Assembly: GCF_004403465.1 (NCBI RefSeq)
Contig: NZ_SOGQ01000092.1
Span: 1-58,170, forward strand
DNA from: Cryobacterium sinapicolor
Lineage (GTDB): Bacteria; Actinomycetota; Actinomycetes; Actinomycetales; Microbacteriaceae
Direction: 5' to 3'
Length of the DNA: 58,170 bases
The first letter of the stretch is position 1. Every line of letters begins with the position of its first letter. The notes beneath the pieces were generated by a model, which had not been told where the DNA came from, did no database searches, and worked only from the letters and a program-made list of their open reading frames with translations. Positions 33,659-40,839 of the stretch are shown one piece after another. Position numbers and translations under genes: made by a program.

Positions 33659-34153
33659 GTGACCGGCGACAACTTGATCGAGCAGCCCGAGACCCTTCTT
33701 CCCGCGGAACCGGAGGTGATCGAGGCGCTCCGTGGAGCCGATGGCAGCAGTCTGTCCGCCGTGGTGGCGGCGCATCCGACCTCCTCCCTGGCCTGGGCGG
33801 TGCTGGCGGACGCCACCCACCTCGAGGGTCGCACCCTGGAGTCCTACGCTTATGCGCGCGTGGGCTACCACCGCGGACTAGACGCGCTCCGCAAGGCCGG
33901 CTGGCACGGCCAGGGCCCGGTGCGCTGGACCCACGAACCCAACCGCGGAGTCCTGCGGGCGCTCTACGCGCTGCGCCGGTCCGCGGGCGAGATCGGCGAA
34001 CAGAACGAGTTCGACCGTCTCACCACCTTCCTGAACGACGCCGATCCCACCGTGATCAGCCGCATCGAGCAGCAGACCATCACGCCGGACGGCTACCGGG
34101 CCACCGACCCGGCCCCGCCCACCGAGGCGTTCTTTATCCGAGGAGAAAACTAA
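33659..34153 (+). CDS. DUF3151 domain-containing protein
   Basis: A 164-residue actinobacterial protein of unknown function. Recognisable stretches are SLAWAVLADATHLEGRTLE, ARVGYHRGLDALRKAGW and NRGVLRALYALRRSAGEIGE. Members usually sit next to purA or fbaA, as here, where it ends exactly at the purA ATG. GTG at 33659 was chosen: TAGGAT (33648-33653), which also contains the stop of the TetR gene, lies five bases upstream and may be its -10 box for a leaderless message. Confidence 0.88.
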   Translation: MTGDNLIEQPETLLPAEPEVIEALRGADGSSLSAVVAAHPTSSLAWAVLADATHLEGRTLESYAYARVGYHRGLDALRKAGWHGQGPVRWTHEPNRGVLRALYALRRSAGEIGEQNEFDRLTTFLNDADPTVISRIEQQTITPDGYRATDPAPPTEAFFIRGEN

Positions 34154-35440
34154 ATGCCAGCGATCGTTCTGATCGGAGCCCAGTGGGGCGACGAGGGCAA
34201 GGGCAAGGCCACCGACCTCCTCGGCAGCCGGGTTGACTACGTGGTCAAGTTCAACGGCGGAAACAACGCCGGCCACACCGTGGTCATCGGCACCGAGAAG
34301 TACGCGCTGCACCTGCTGCCGTCGGGCATCCTCACCGCCGGTGTCACCCCGATCATCGCCAACGGCGTGGTCGTCGACATCGAGGTGCTCTTCGAAGAAC
34401 TCGACGCTCTGATCTCCCGCGGCGTCGACGTGTCCCGGCTCAAGGTGAGCGCCAACGCGCACATCATCACCCAGTACCACCGCACGGTCGACAAGGTCAC
34501 CGAGCGTTTCCTCGGCAAGCGCCAGATCGGCACCACCGGCCGTGGCATCGGCCCGACCTACGCCGACAAGATCAACCGCGTGGGCATCCGCGTGCAGGAC
34601 CTGTTCGACGAGAACATCCTGCGCCAGAAGGTCGAGGGTGCCCTCGCCCAGAAGAACCACCTGCTGGTCAAGGTCTACAACCGCCGCGCGATCACGGTCG
34701 ACGAGATCGTCGAGGACCTGCTCGGTTACGCCGAACGCCTGCGCCCGATGGTCGCCGACACCGCGCTGCTGCTGCACGAGGCACTCACCGTCGGCAAGAC
34801 CGTGCTGTTCGAGGGCGGCCAGGCCACAATGCTGGATGTCGACCACGGCACCTACCCGTTCGTTACCTCCTCGAACGCGACCTCCGGCGGCGCCGTGACC
34901 GGCTCGGGCATCGGCCCGAACCGGATCGACCGCATCATCGCCGTCGTCAAGGCATACACGACCCGCGTCGGCGCCGGCCCGTTCCCGACCGAACTCTTCG
35001 ACGAGTCCGGGGAGTTCCTGCGTGCCAACGGCTTCGAGTTCGGCACCACCACGGGGCGCCCGCGCCGCTGCGGCTGGTACGACGCACCCGTCGCCCGGTA
35101 CACGGCCCGCATCAACGGGGTCACCGACTTCGTGCTGACCAAGCTCGACGTGCTGACCGGCCTGGCTACGATCCCCGTCTGCGTCGCCTACAGCGTCGAC
35201 GGCGTGCGCTACGACGAGGTGCCCGTGTCGCAGTCCGACTTCCACCACGCGAAGCCCATCTTCGAGGACTTCCCCGGCTGGACCGAAGACATCACCGGCG
35301 CCAGAACCTTCGAGGACCTGCCGCCGAACGCCCAGGCGTACGTGCTCGCGATCGAGAAGATGAGCGGCGCCCGCATATCTGCGATCGGCGTCGGACCCGG
35401 CCGCGAGGCGATCATTTCGCGTCACGATCTCGTCGACTGA
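34154..35440 (+). CDS. purA: Adenylosuccinate synthetase
   Basis: Converts IMP, aspartate and GTP to adenylosuccinate, the first step from IMP to AMP. The 428-residue protein has the GTP-binding WGDEGKGK (11-18) with catalytic Asp13, His41 in NNAGHTVV, the IMP-binding [33 protein letters not shown], and the aspartate/GTP loop [11 protein letters not shown]. It follows DUF3151 with no gap and a GAGGAG ribosome binding site inside that gene's end. The 360 bp after it hold palindromes and a tandem array but no gene. Confidence 0.98.
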   Translation: MPAIVLIGAQWGDEGKGKATDLLGSRVDYVVKFNGGNNAGHTVVIGTEKYALHLLPSGILTAGVTPIIANGVVVDIEVLFEELDALISRGVDVSRLKVSANAHIITQYHRTVDKVTERFLGKRQIGTTGRGIGPTYADKINRVGIRVQDLFDENILRQKVEGALAQKNHLLVKVYNRRAITVDEIVEDLLGYAERLRPMVADTALLLHEALTVGKTVLFEGGQATMLDVDHGTYPFVTSSNATSGGAVTGSGIGPNRIDRIIAVVKAYTTRVGAGPFPTELFDESGEFLRANGFEFGTTTGRPRRCGWYDAPVARYTARINGVTDFVLTKLDVLTGLATIPVCVAYSVDGVRYDEVPVSQSDFHHAKPIFEDFPGWTEDITGARTFEDLPPNAQAYVLAIEKMSGARISAIGVGPGREAIISRHDLVD

Positions 35441-35485
35441 GGTCGCCCCCCTGATCCGTTCCACCGCCTGTTGCGCCTCCTGTGG

Positions 35486-35535
35486 CCGTTCCGGTCGAGA
35501 GTGCCCGTTGTAGCGGTCACTCTCGACCGGAACGG
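35486..35535. repeat. Family C palindrome, copy 2; candidate purA terminator
   Basis: CCGTTCCGGTCGAGAGTG pairs perfectly over 18 bp with its complement at 35518-35535, with a 14-base loop. The arm sequence is the same as at 13721 and partly at 50748. It begins 46 bp after the purA stop. Confidence 0.85.
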
Positions 35536-35536
35536 T

Positions 35537-35608
35537 CACTGTCGCTGTCGGTATTGCTGCCACTGTCGCTGTCGGTATTGCTGCCACTGTCGCTGTCGGT
35601 ATTGCTGC
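35537..35608. repeat. Three perfect tandem copies of a 24-bp unit
   Basis: The unit begins CACTGTCGCTGTCGG and ends TATTGCTGC. It is repeated three times without error directly after the family C palindrome. The array length (72 bp) keeps frame in any frame, but no real gene reads through it. It is probably a slippage-prone spacer. Confidence 0.9.
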
Positions 35609-35656
35609 CGGTGCAGGGCCGGCGAGCCCGCGCGGGCCTCCGCCCGGGGTGCCCTG

Positions 35657-35739
35657 ACGAATTCGACGGAGATTTTGCTGCTGGAGGGCTAAAACCGGCC
35701 CGAAGCATCCGTTTTCGTGAGAATCTCCGTCGAATTCGT
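35657..35739. repeat. Family B 83-bp palindromic element, copy 2
   Basis: The same 18-bp perfect terminal arms as at 19605 (ACGAATTCGACGGAGATT and complement) enclose an inner sequence containing AAAACCGGCCCG and GCATCCGTTTTCGTGA. It lies 61 bp before the GNAT gene on an intergenic stretch with no other gene. Confidence 0.9.
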
Positions 35740-35800
35740 TCGCACTGACCGGACCGCTGCCGTTCATTCGGCGGCAACCCGGCGCTGCGACAGTATCGGG

Positions 35801-36460
35801 ATGACTGCCGAGCGACCTCAGAGCATCGCCATCGTGGGCCACTATGTGCGGCTCGAACCTCTTACCCGGGCGCTACTGCCGGAGTTGCACGGCGCGATTG
35901 CGCATCCGCTGGTCTTCGACGGTGGTTTCGGCGGTGGCCCGGGCGGGCTCCGCACGGATCTGGCCGAGTTCACGGACTGGGCGGATGCCTACGTGCACTG
36001 GGCGGGACTGCCCTACGCGGTGCGCCTCGTCGGCGGCGCGCACGGCGGTGATCTCGTGGGCATGTCCACCCTCGGCGACCTGCACCTGGAGCACGAGTCG
36101 GCGCATGTCGGCTGGACCGCCTACGACCCCCGGGTCTGGGGCACTGCTGTCAACGCGGAGACGAAACTGCTGCTGCTCGGGCTGGCCTTTGACCACGGGT
36201 TCGGGCGGGTGAAGATCCAGGCGGATGTGATGAACGTTCGGTCCTGCGCGGCCATCGCGGGCCTCGGGGCCACGTATGAGGGGATCATCCGCCGGGAGCG
36301 GCGCCGAGCCGACGGCAGTTGGCGGGACACCGTGATCTACTCGATCCTCGACAGCGAGTGGCCCCGAGTGCGGGCCGGGCTGCGGGCGCGGCTCGACGGA
36401 TACGGCGCGCGGTCGGTGCAGTACCGGGTGCGGCCGTTCGAGACGAGTGACGTGGCGTGA
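35801..36460 (+). CDS. GNAT family N-acetyltransferase (RimJ/RimL-like)
   Basis: A 219-residue acetyltransferase related to RimJ/RimL, which acetylate N-termini or small amines. It opens with the family-typical VGHYVRLEPLTRALLPEL and shows GMSTLGDLHLEHESAHVGW, an acetyl-CoA-loop-like region TAVNAETKLLLLGLAFDHGFGRVKIQADVMN (in part), and NVRSCAAIAGLGATYEGIIRRERR. ATG at 35801 was chosen because upstream in-frame sequence runs into the 83-bp palindrome. Its 3' end (GTGGCGTGA) is the start of a 35-bp tandem array. Substrate unknown. Confidence 0.88.
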   Translation: MTAERPQSIAIVGHYVRLEPLTRALLPELHGAIAHPLVFDGGFGGGPGGLRTDLAEFTDWADAYVHWAGLPYAVRLVGGAHGGDLVGMSTLGDLHLEHESAHVGWTAYDPRVWGTAVNAETKLLLLGLAFDHGFGRVKIQADVMNVRSCAAIAGLGATYEGIIRRERRRADGSWRDTVIYSILDSEWPRVRAGLRARLDGYGARSVQYRVRPFETSDVA

Positions 36461-36555
36461 CGGCGTCGCGGGGTCGGACAGGGCGCGTGGCGTGACGGCG
36501 TCGCGTCGTCTGACAGGGCGCGTGGCGTGACGGCGTCGCGTGGCGTGACAGGGCA
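36451..36555. repeat. Three tandem copies of a 35-bp unit that begins in the GNAT 3' end
   Basis: The unit starts CGTGGCGTGACGGCGTCGCG and ends TGACAGGGC, with only a few substitutions among copies. The first copy includes the last codons and the TGA stop of the acetyltransferase gene, so each copy carries a duplicate of the gene end. The rest of the 317-bp gap holds an 83-bp palindrome and the promoter of the next gene. Confidence 0.85.
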
Positions 36556-36607
36556 CGGCCGGCCCGTGCCGGCGCCCGGTTCCGCGCCCCATCGGCTCAG
36601 CGCCCGA

Positions 36608-36690
36608 ACGAATTCGACGGAGATTTTGCTCCCCGGAGGCGAAAACCGGCCCGCGGCATCCGTTCTCGTGAACATCTCCGTCGAATTCGT
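36608..36690. repeat. Family B 83-bp palindromic element, copy 3
   Basis: Terminal arms ACGAATTCGACGGAGAT and complement, perfect over 17 bp. The inner part closely matches copy 2 (AAAACCGGCCCG, GCATCCGTTCTCGTGA) in the same orientation, about 870 bp away, with the GNAT gene between the two copies. Confidence 0.9.
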
Positions 36691-36765
36691 TCACGGGCGG
36701 CGGCGGGTTTCGGCCGTGGCAGACGGGCACGGTCGGTACGGGCGCGGGGTGTCGGCGGGGCGCGG

Positions 36766-36771
36766 TACAGT
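36766..36771 (+). promoter_or_regulatory. Candidate -10 box of a leaderless EamA-transporter transcript
   Basis: TACAGT is followed by six bases and the GTG start at 36778. No Shine-Dalgarno sequence is present. Confidence 0.45.
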
Positions 36772-36777
36772 CGGCAG

Positions 36778-37887
36778 GTGACAGACGCTCCCGCCGCCGG
36801 CCGAACGCTGGTCACCCTCCAGTTCCTGGGCATGGGCGTCATCTGGGGAGCCAGCTTTCTATTCATGAAGATCGCCCTCGAGGGGGTCACATTCGGCCAG
36901 GTCGCGTGGTCCCGGCTGGTGCTCGGCGGGCTCACGCTCGGCCTGATCGTGCTGGTCAGCCGTCCACGCGTGGCCAACGGCCCGGTGCTGCCGCGCGAGA
37001 AGATCGTCTGGCTGCATTTCCTGGTGATCGCAATCACCGGATGCGTCGTGCCGCACCTTCTGTTCGCGTGGGCCGAGCAATACGTGTCCTCGAGTCTGGC
37101 CAGCATCTACAACGCCGTGACGCCGATCATGACCGCGGTGATGGCGACGCTGGCGTTCCGGGTGGAGCGGCTCGCGCGCGGGCAGGTGGCGGGCATCCTC
37201 GTGGGCATCGCCGGCGTTGTCGTGATCATCGCGCCGTGGCGTTACGCGGCCCTGACCGGCGACCTCTGGGGCCAGTTCGCCTGCCTGGGCGCTGCGCTCT
37301 GCTACGGCTTCACCTTCGGCTACACCCGGCGGTTCCTGAGCGGGCGGCCGATCGCTCCCGCGACCTTCGCGTTCCTGAACATCGGCATCGCCGGGGTGAT
37401 CATGCTCCTGGCCACCCCTGTGGTGGCGTGGCATCCGGTGGCGCTGACCGCGCCGATCGTGGCCGGGCTGCTCACCCTCGGTGCGCTCGGCACGGGACTG
37501 GCCTACATCTGGCACATCAACGTGCTGCGCGCCTGGGGTCCGACGAACGCGTCCACGGTGACGTATGTCACCCCCGTGGTCGGGGTTCTGCTGGGGGTGC
37601 TCGTGTTGTCGGAGACCTTCTCCTGGCACGAGCCGGCCGGGGCGGCGCTGGTGCTGCTCGGCATCCTGCTGACCCAGCGGCGGCTGCGGTTGCCAGGGTG
37701 GTCGGCGCCCTCGTGGGCGCTGAAGACACGGCGGGCACGGGCTCGGCGGGGTGCTTCGCGGGCGGCTTCGCGGGCGGTTTCGCGGGGCTCGCCCTCGGTG
37801 GCTGCCGAGCCATCCGGGTCGGTGACTGAGACATCGGCCGAGTCCTCGGCCGAATCACCCGCAGCGCTGCACGGGTCACCGCGGTAG
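36778..37887 (+). CDS. EamA/DMT family transporter (RhaT-like permease)
   Basis: A 369-residue membrane permease of the drug/metabolite transporter superfamily with ten predicted helices arranged as two EamA repeats (about 10-140 and 150-300). Family features include GMGVIWGASFLFMKIALEG and SSSLASIYNAVTPIMTAVMA in the first half and NVLRAWGPTNASTVTYVTPV in the second. A hydrophilic tail of about 65 residues, rich in Arg/Ala/Ser, follows and looks unstructured. The exported or imported metabolite is not predictable. TACAGT six bases before the GTG suggests a leaderless message. Confidence 0.9.
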   Translation: MTDAPAAGRTLVTLQFLGMGVIWGASFLFMKIALEGVTFGQVAWSRLVLGGLTLGLIVLVSRPRVANGPVLPREKIVWLHFLVIAITGCVVPHLLFAWAEQYVSSSLASIYNAVTPIMTAVMATLAFRVERLARGQVAGILVGIAGVVVIIAPWRYAALTGDLWGQFACLGAALCYGFTFGYTRRFLSGRPIAPATFAFLNIGIAGVIMLLATPVVAWHPVALTAPIVAGLLTLGALGTGLAYIWHINVLRAWGPTNASTVTYVTPVVGVLLGVLVLSETFSWHEPAGAALVLLGILLTQRRLRLPGWSAPSWALKTRRARARRGASRAASRAVSRGSPSVAAEPSGSVTETSAESSAESPAALHGSPR

Positions 37888-38115
37888 CCGCGACCGAGAC
37901 GGCGCCGAACTCGACACTTCCGGCCGAGATCGCGTGCTGTGCCGGGCGAATTCGACCGGAACTGACGTACTCGACGGGAAAGGTTCGGAATGCGGCGGGA
38001 ACGGATGGCCGCCCCGGGTGGCTGCTCGGGGCATCCGTCGGGGAAGTGCGCCCGAACGCCGCTGGGAGGCAGGCGGGCCGCGCGCGCAGTACGTCCGAAA
38101 CGGTATCGTCGAACC

Positions 38116-38658
38116 ATGGCTGCACACGAGGAATTGCCCGCCGGCGCGGGTCAGGAAGCGATCGACGAGCTGGGCAGCATCCGTCAGAGCATCGACAATA
38201 TCGATGCCGCGCTGATCCACCTGCTCGCGGAGCGGTTCAAGTTCACCCAGCAGGTCGGACGGCTCAAGGCCGCGCACGGCCTGCCGCCCGCCGACCCCGA
38301 GCGGGAACTGCTGCAGATCCGGCGGCTGCGTGGGCTCGCCGAGGAGGCCCGGCTCGACCCGGCCTTCGCCGAGAAGTTCCTCAACTTCATCATCGCCGAG
38401 GTCATCCACCACCACGAGAGAATCGCCGGTACTGAGTCGGCGCACGGTCCCGCGCCTCGGGCCGCGGGCGCGCGAGCGGATGCCGCATCTCCGACTGCCG
38501 GCACCGGCACCGCAGCCTCGGACGCGGGGACAGGCACCGCAGACTCGGCGTCGGGCACGGGCACCGCTGCCTCTCGCTCCGATTCATTGGGCCCCGATTC
38601 TCACTCGGAGGCGACCGGCCCCGATTCCTCTCCCATCACGTCGCCGGCGGCCTCATGA
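38116..38658 (+). CDS. aroQ: Chorismate mutase (AroQ type) with low-complexity C-terminal tail
   Basis: Converts chorismate to prephenate for phenylalanine and tyrosine synthesis. The AroQ helical domain spans about residues 14-105: ELGSIRQSIDNIDAALIHLL, ERFKFTQQVGRLKA with the conserved Arg/Lys, then PERELLQIRRLR. A tail of about 75 residues rich in Ala, Thr, Gly and Ser follows and is not part of the enzyme fold. TATCGT lies six bases before the ATG at 38116. The SDR gene overlaps its stop by four bases (ATGA), so the two are coupled. Confidence 0.92.
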   Translation: MAAHEELPAGAGQEAIDELGSIRQSIDNIDAALIHLLAERFKFTQQVGRLKAAHGLPPADPERELLQIRRLRGLAEEARLDPAFAEKFLNFIIAEVIHHHERIAGTESAHGPAPRAAGARADAASPTAGTGTAASDAGTGTADSASGTGTAASRSDSLGPDSHSEATGPDSSPITSPAAS

Positions 38659-39608
38659 CCGCGCTGACCTCAGCCCGGCCCGTCGCGACCCGCGCCCTCC
38701 CGGCCCAGTTCGGCAAGACCTTCGTCGTCACCGGCGCCAACGCCGGACTCGGCTATTTCACGGCCGAGCAGCTCGCCGCCGCGGGCGCCCACGTCGTGCT
38801 GGCCTGCCGCAATCCGGCGAAGACGGATGCCGCGCTGGCGGCCATCCGCGCCCGGGTGCCCGGGGCATCCGTGTCGGCGGTGCCGCTGGACCTGAGCGAT
38901 CTCACCCAGGTGCGCCGGGCCGCGGATGCGCTGCTGGAGTTGCCGCGGATCGACGCACTGATCCTGAACGCGGGCATCGTGCATCCGCCGCGCATGCGCG
39001 AGCTGAGTCCCGACGGGCACGAAATCGTCTTCGCGACCAACTACCTCGGCCATTTCGCGCTCACCGCGCGGGTCCTGCCGGCACTGCTGCGCACGCCGGG
39101 CAGCCGGGTCGTGGCGCTCGGATCGATGATTTCCCGGCTGCTGGATTCCCCGCTGCTCGACCTGCAGCTGGAGTCCGGCTACAACCGGTGGAAGGCCTAC
39201 GCGCAGTCGAAGATCGCCATGCAGGTGTTCGGCTTCGAGCTCGATCGACGGCTGCGGGCGGCCGGAGCCGGCGGCACTGACGGGGTGCAAAGCCTCGTCG
39301 CTCACCCCGGCTACTCGATTTCAGGGCTGACGCCGGGCATCCGTGGGGTCAATCAGCCGTCGCGGGCGAGCCGGTTCGCCGACAATCTGCAGGCCTTCGG
39401 CGCGCAGGGCAAGGATGCCGGCGCCTGGCCCACGGTGAGCGCGGCCGTCGACCCGGATGCCCGTGGCGGCGACTACTACGGCCCGCGCTACCTCACGCGC
39501 GGCCTGCCGACGCTGCAGGAGCCCACGCGCACCTCGCTCGACCCCGCGGTTGCGGAGTCGCTGTGGTCGCGCACGGAGCTGCTCCTCGGCGCCCCCTTCA
39601 CCGTCTAG
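38655..39608 (+). CDS. Short-chain dehydrogenase/reductase (retinol dehydrogenase-like SDR)
   Basis: A 317-residue NAD(P)-dependent oxidoreductase. The cofactor motif is TGANAGLG (about 26-33), NAG lies at the beta-4 strand (LILNAGIVHPP), and the catalytic YAQSK follows ALGSMIS. The layout matches the extended-tail retinol dehydrogenase/WW-oxidoreductase-like group common in actinobacteria. It is translationally coupled to chorismate mutase by an ATGA overlap, which is unusual; no metabolic link is known to me. A long hairpin follows 33 bp after the stop. Substrate unknown. Confidence 0.92.
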   Translation: MTALTSARPVATRALPAQFGKTFVVTGANAGLGYFTAEQLAAAGAHVVLACRNPAKTDAALAAIRARVPGASVSAVPLDLSDLTQVRRAADALLELPRIDALILNAGIVHPPRMRELSPDGHEIVFATNYLGHFALTARVLPALLRTPGSRVVALGSMISRLLDSPLLDLQLESGYNRWKAYAQSKIAMQVFGFELDRRLRAAGAGGTDGVQSLVAHPGYSISGLTPGIRGVNQPSRASRFADNLQAFGAQGKDAGAWPTVSAAVDPDARGGDYYGPRYLTRGLPTLQEPTRTSLDPAVAESLWSRTELLLGAPFTV

Positions 39609-39641
39609 CTCGCGCTTCGCCGTCTATCGGACCGCCGTCAG

Positions 39642-39699
39642 CGCGTGCGCTCGAAACGCCGCCTGCCGACGGGGGATGGCGGCGTTTCAAGCGCACGCG
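39642..39699. terminator. Long hairpin, candidate bidirectional terminator
   Basis: Two 22-base arms (39642-39663 and 39678-39699; core GAAACGCCGCC) pair with one mismatch around a 14-base loop. It lies between the convergent SDR and endonuclease-like genes. There is no T-tract, as is usual in actinobacteria. Confidence 0.7.
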
Positions 39700-39725
39700 T
39701 CCCGCGGATCTGGGCCCGGTGAGTG

Positions 39726-40679
39726 TCAGGGGATCCAACCGCGATCAAGGAGTGCGGTGCGGATGCGAGCGATTATCGCCTGCGGAAGATGCGATTTGTT
39801 GACACGGATGACTCGCCATCCTTCTTCCATCGGCTCGTCCAGGCGGTCGATGTCACGGTGAAACTGTCGTTCGTCTTCGCGGTGCTGCCCGCCGTCATAC
39901 TCGATGAGAACCTTGTAGCGGCGATACGCGAGATCACCCAATGCCATGAAGGCGCCAAAACGATTGAGTAGTGTCAGATTCACTTCCGGCTCAGGTAGAC
40001 CGGCCCGCACGATCAGGAGGCGAAGCACTGTTTCCCTGGGAGAATCGGTGCGTGGACGCACCAGGCTGAGGGCCTCGCGCAGGCGACGTGCACCGGGCAA
40101 TCCGGCCTGTCGTGCCCCGGCTGCGCGTAGTTCTGCCATCGTGGCCGGAGGCCGCTGCCGGTGCACGAGGGAGTCGCCGAGGATGATCAGCTCATCGAGG
40201 GTGAGCACCGTCGACAGCTGGACCCACGCATCGACCTCCGAAGCGACGGGGAGGTGTCCCACCTTGACGATGCGCACCCGATCCGGAGGAATGAAATGCC
40301 CGCGCACGCCCTTGCCGCTGCGGCGACGGGTCCGAACGCTCGTACCGACATCCACGCTTGACTGCTCCAGGAGCCGGATGGGGAGAGGCAGCCCGTGGAG
40401 AAGCGCGGCCGTCGCGTGGCTGAAGAACTGATCTGCCGGCATCCGCACCGCATAGTGCTCGGCGCGGGCGCGCGCTGCTGCCCGGATGCGGGACCACCTG
40501 CCGGCTTCGCTGGTGGGATGTGGAGACAGGCTGCGCCCCGCGCGCACGCGCACGCCGTGGAAGGGCCGCGCGAGGTCGCTGCGCCGCAGCCGCCCGGAAT
40601 TGACTCCCAGCTGATGGGCGTCTGCAACTGAAAACGGTCCATCACCGAGCTCGGGTGGTAACTCAGAAGGCGGCCTCAT
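39726..40679 (-). CDS. Endonuclease-like (DUF559/Vsr-fold) protein with N-terminal AbiEi-like wHTH
   Basis: A 317-residue hypothetical protein of a family common in Microbacteriaceae. The N-terminal part (SVADAHQLGVNSGRLRRSDLARPFHGVRV) resembles the winged helix of AbiEi-type proteins. The C-terminal 110 residues resemble a PD-(D/E)xK nuclease fold: MALGDLAYRRYKVLIEYDGG (Asp...Ile-Glu-Tyr), QHREDERQFHRDIDRLDEP and a final WRVIRVNKSHL. No partner toxin/antitoxin or methylase gene lies beside it, so the biological role is unknown. It is a single gene between convergent SDR and co-oriented purL. Confidence 0.8.
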   Translation of the reverse strand: MRPPSELPPELGDGPFSVADAHQLGVNSGRLRRSDLARPFHGVRVRAGRSLSPHPTSEAGRWSRIRAAARARAEHYAVRMPADQFFSHATAALLHGLPLPIRLLEQSSVDVGTSVRTRRRSGKGVRGHFIPPDRVRIVKVGHLPVASEVDAWVQLSTVLTLDELIILGDSLVHRQRPPATMAELRAAGARQAGLPGARRLREALSLVRPRTDSPRETVLRLLIVRAGLPEPEVNLTLLNRFGAFMALGDLAYRRYKVLIEYDGGQHREDERQFHRDIDRLDEPMEEGWRVIRVNKSHLPQAIIARIRTALLDRGWIP

Positions 40680-40839
40680 CGCACGATGATGTCACTCGTC
40701 GCCAGTCGCCCGGTGCTCTATCCACAGGCAGCCGCCGACCCGCGGGCCTCGCGCGTGCGCGGAAAGGTCCGCTTTCGGCCGGGCCATGGCGGCCGATTGG
40801 CCGCACGCACGGGAGAGACGGGGTCGGTCGGGGGAGCCT

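Noticed and set aside
35481..35777. Minus-strand frame encoding repeated Ser-Asp-Asn-Thr peptides across the 24-bp array
   Set aside because: The peptide repeat is just the three 24-bp units read in frame; no start context, no conserved flanks, and it crosses two palindromes.
37905..37990. Another palindromic element after the EamA gene
   Set aside because: Arms around CGACACTTCCGG and CCGGAACTGACG match only partly; too degenerate to call.
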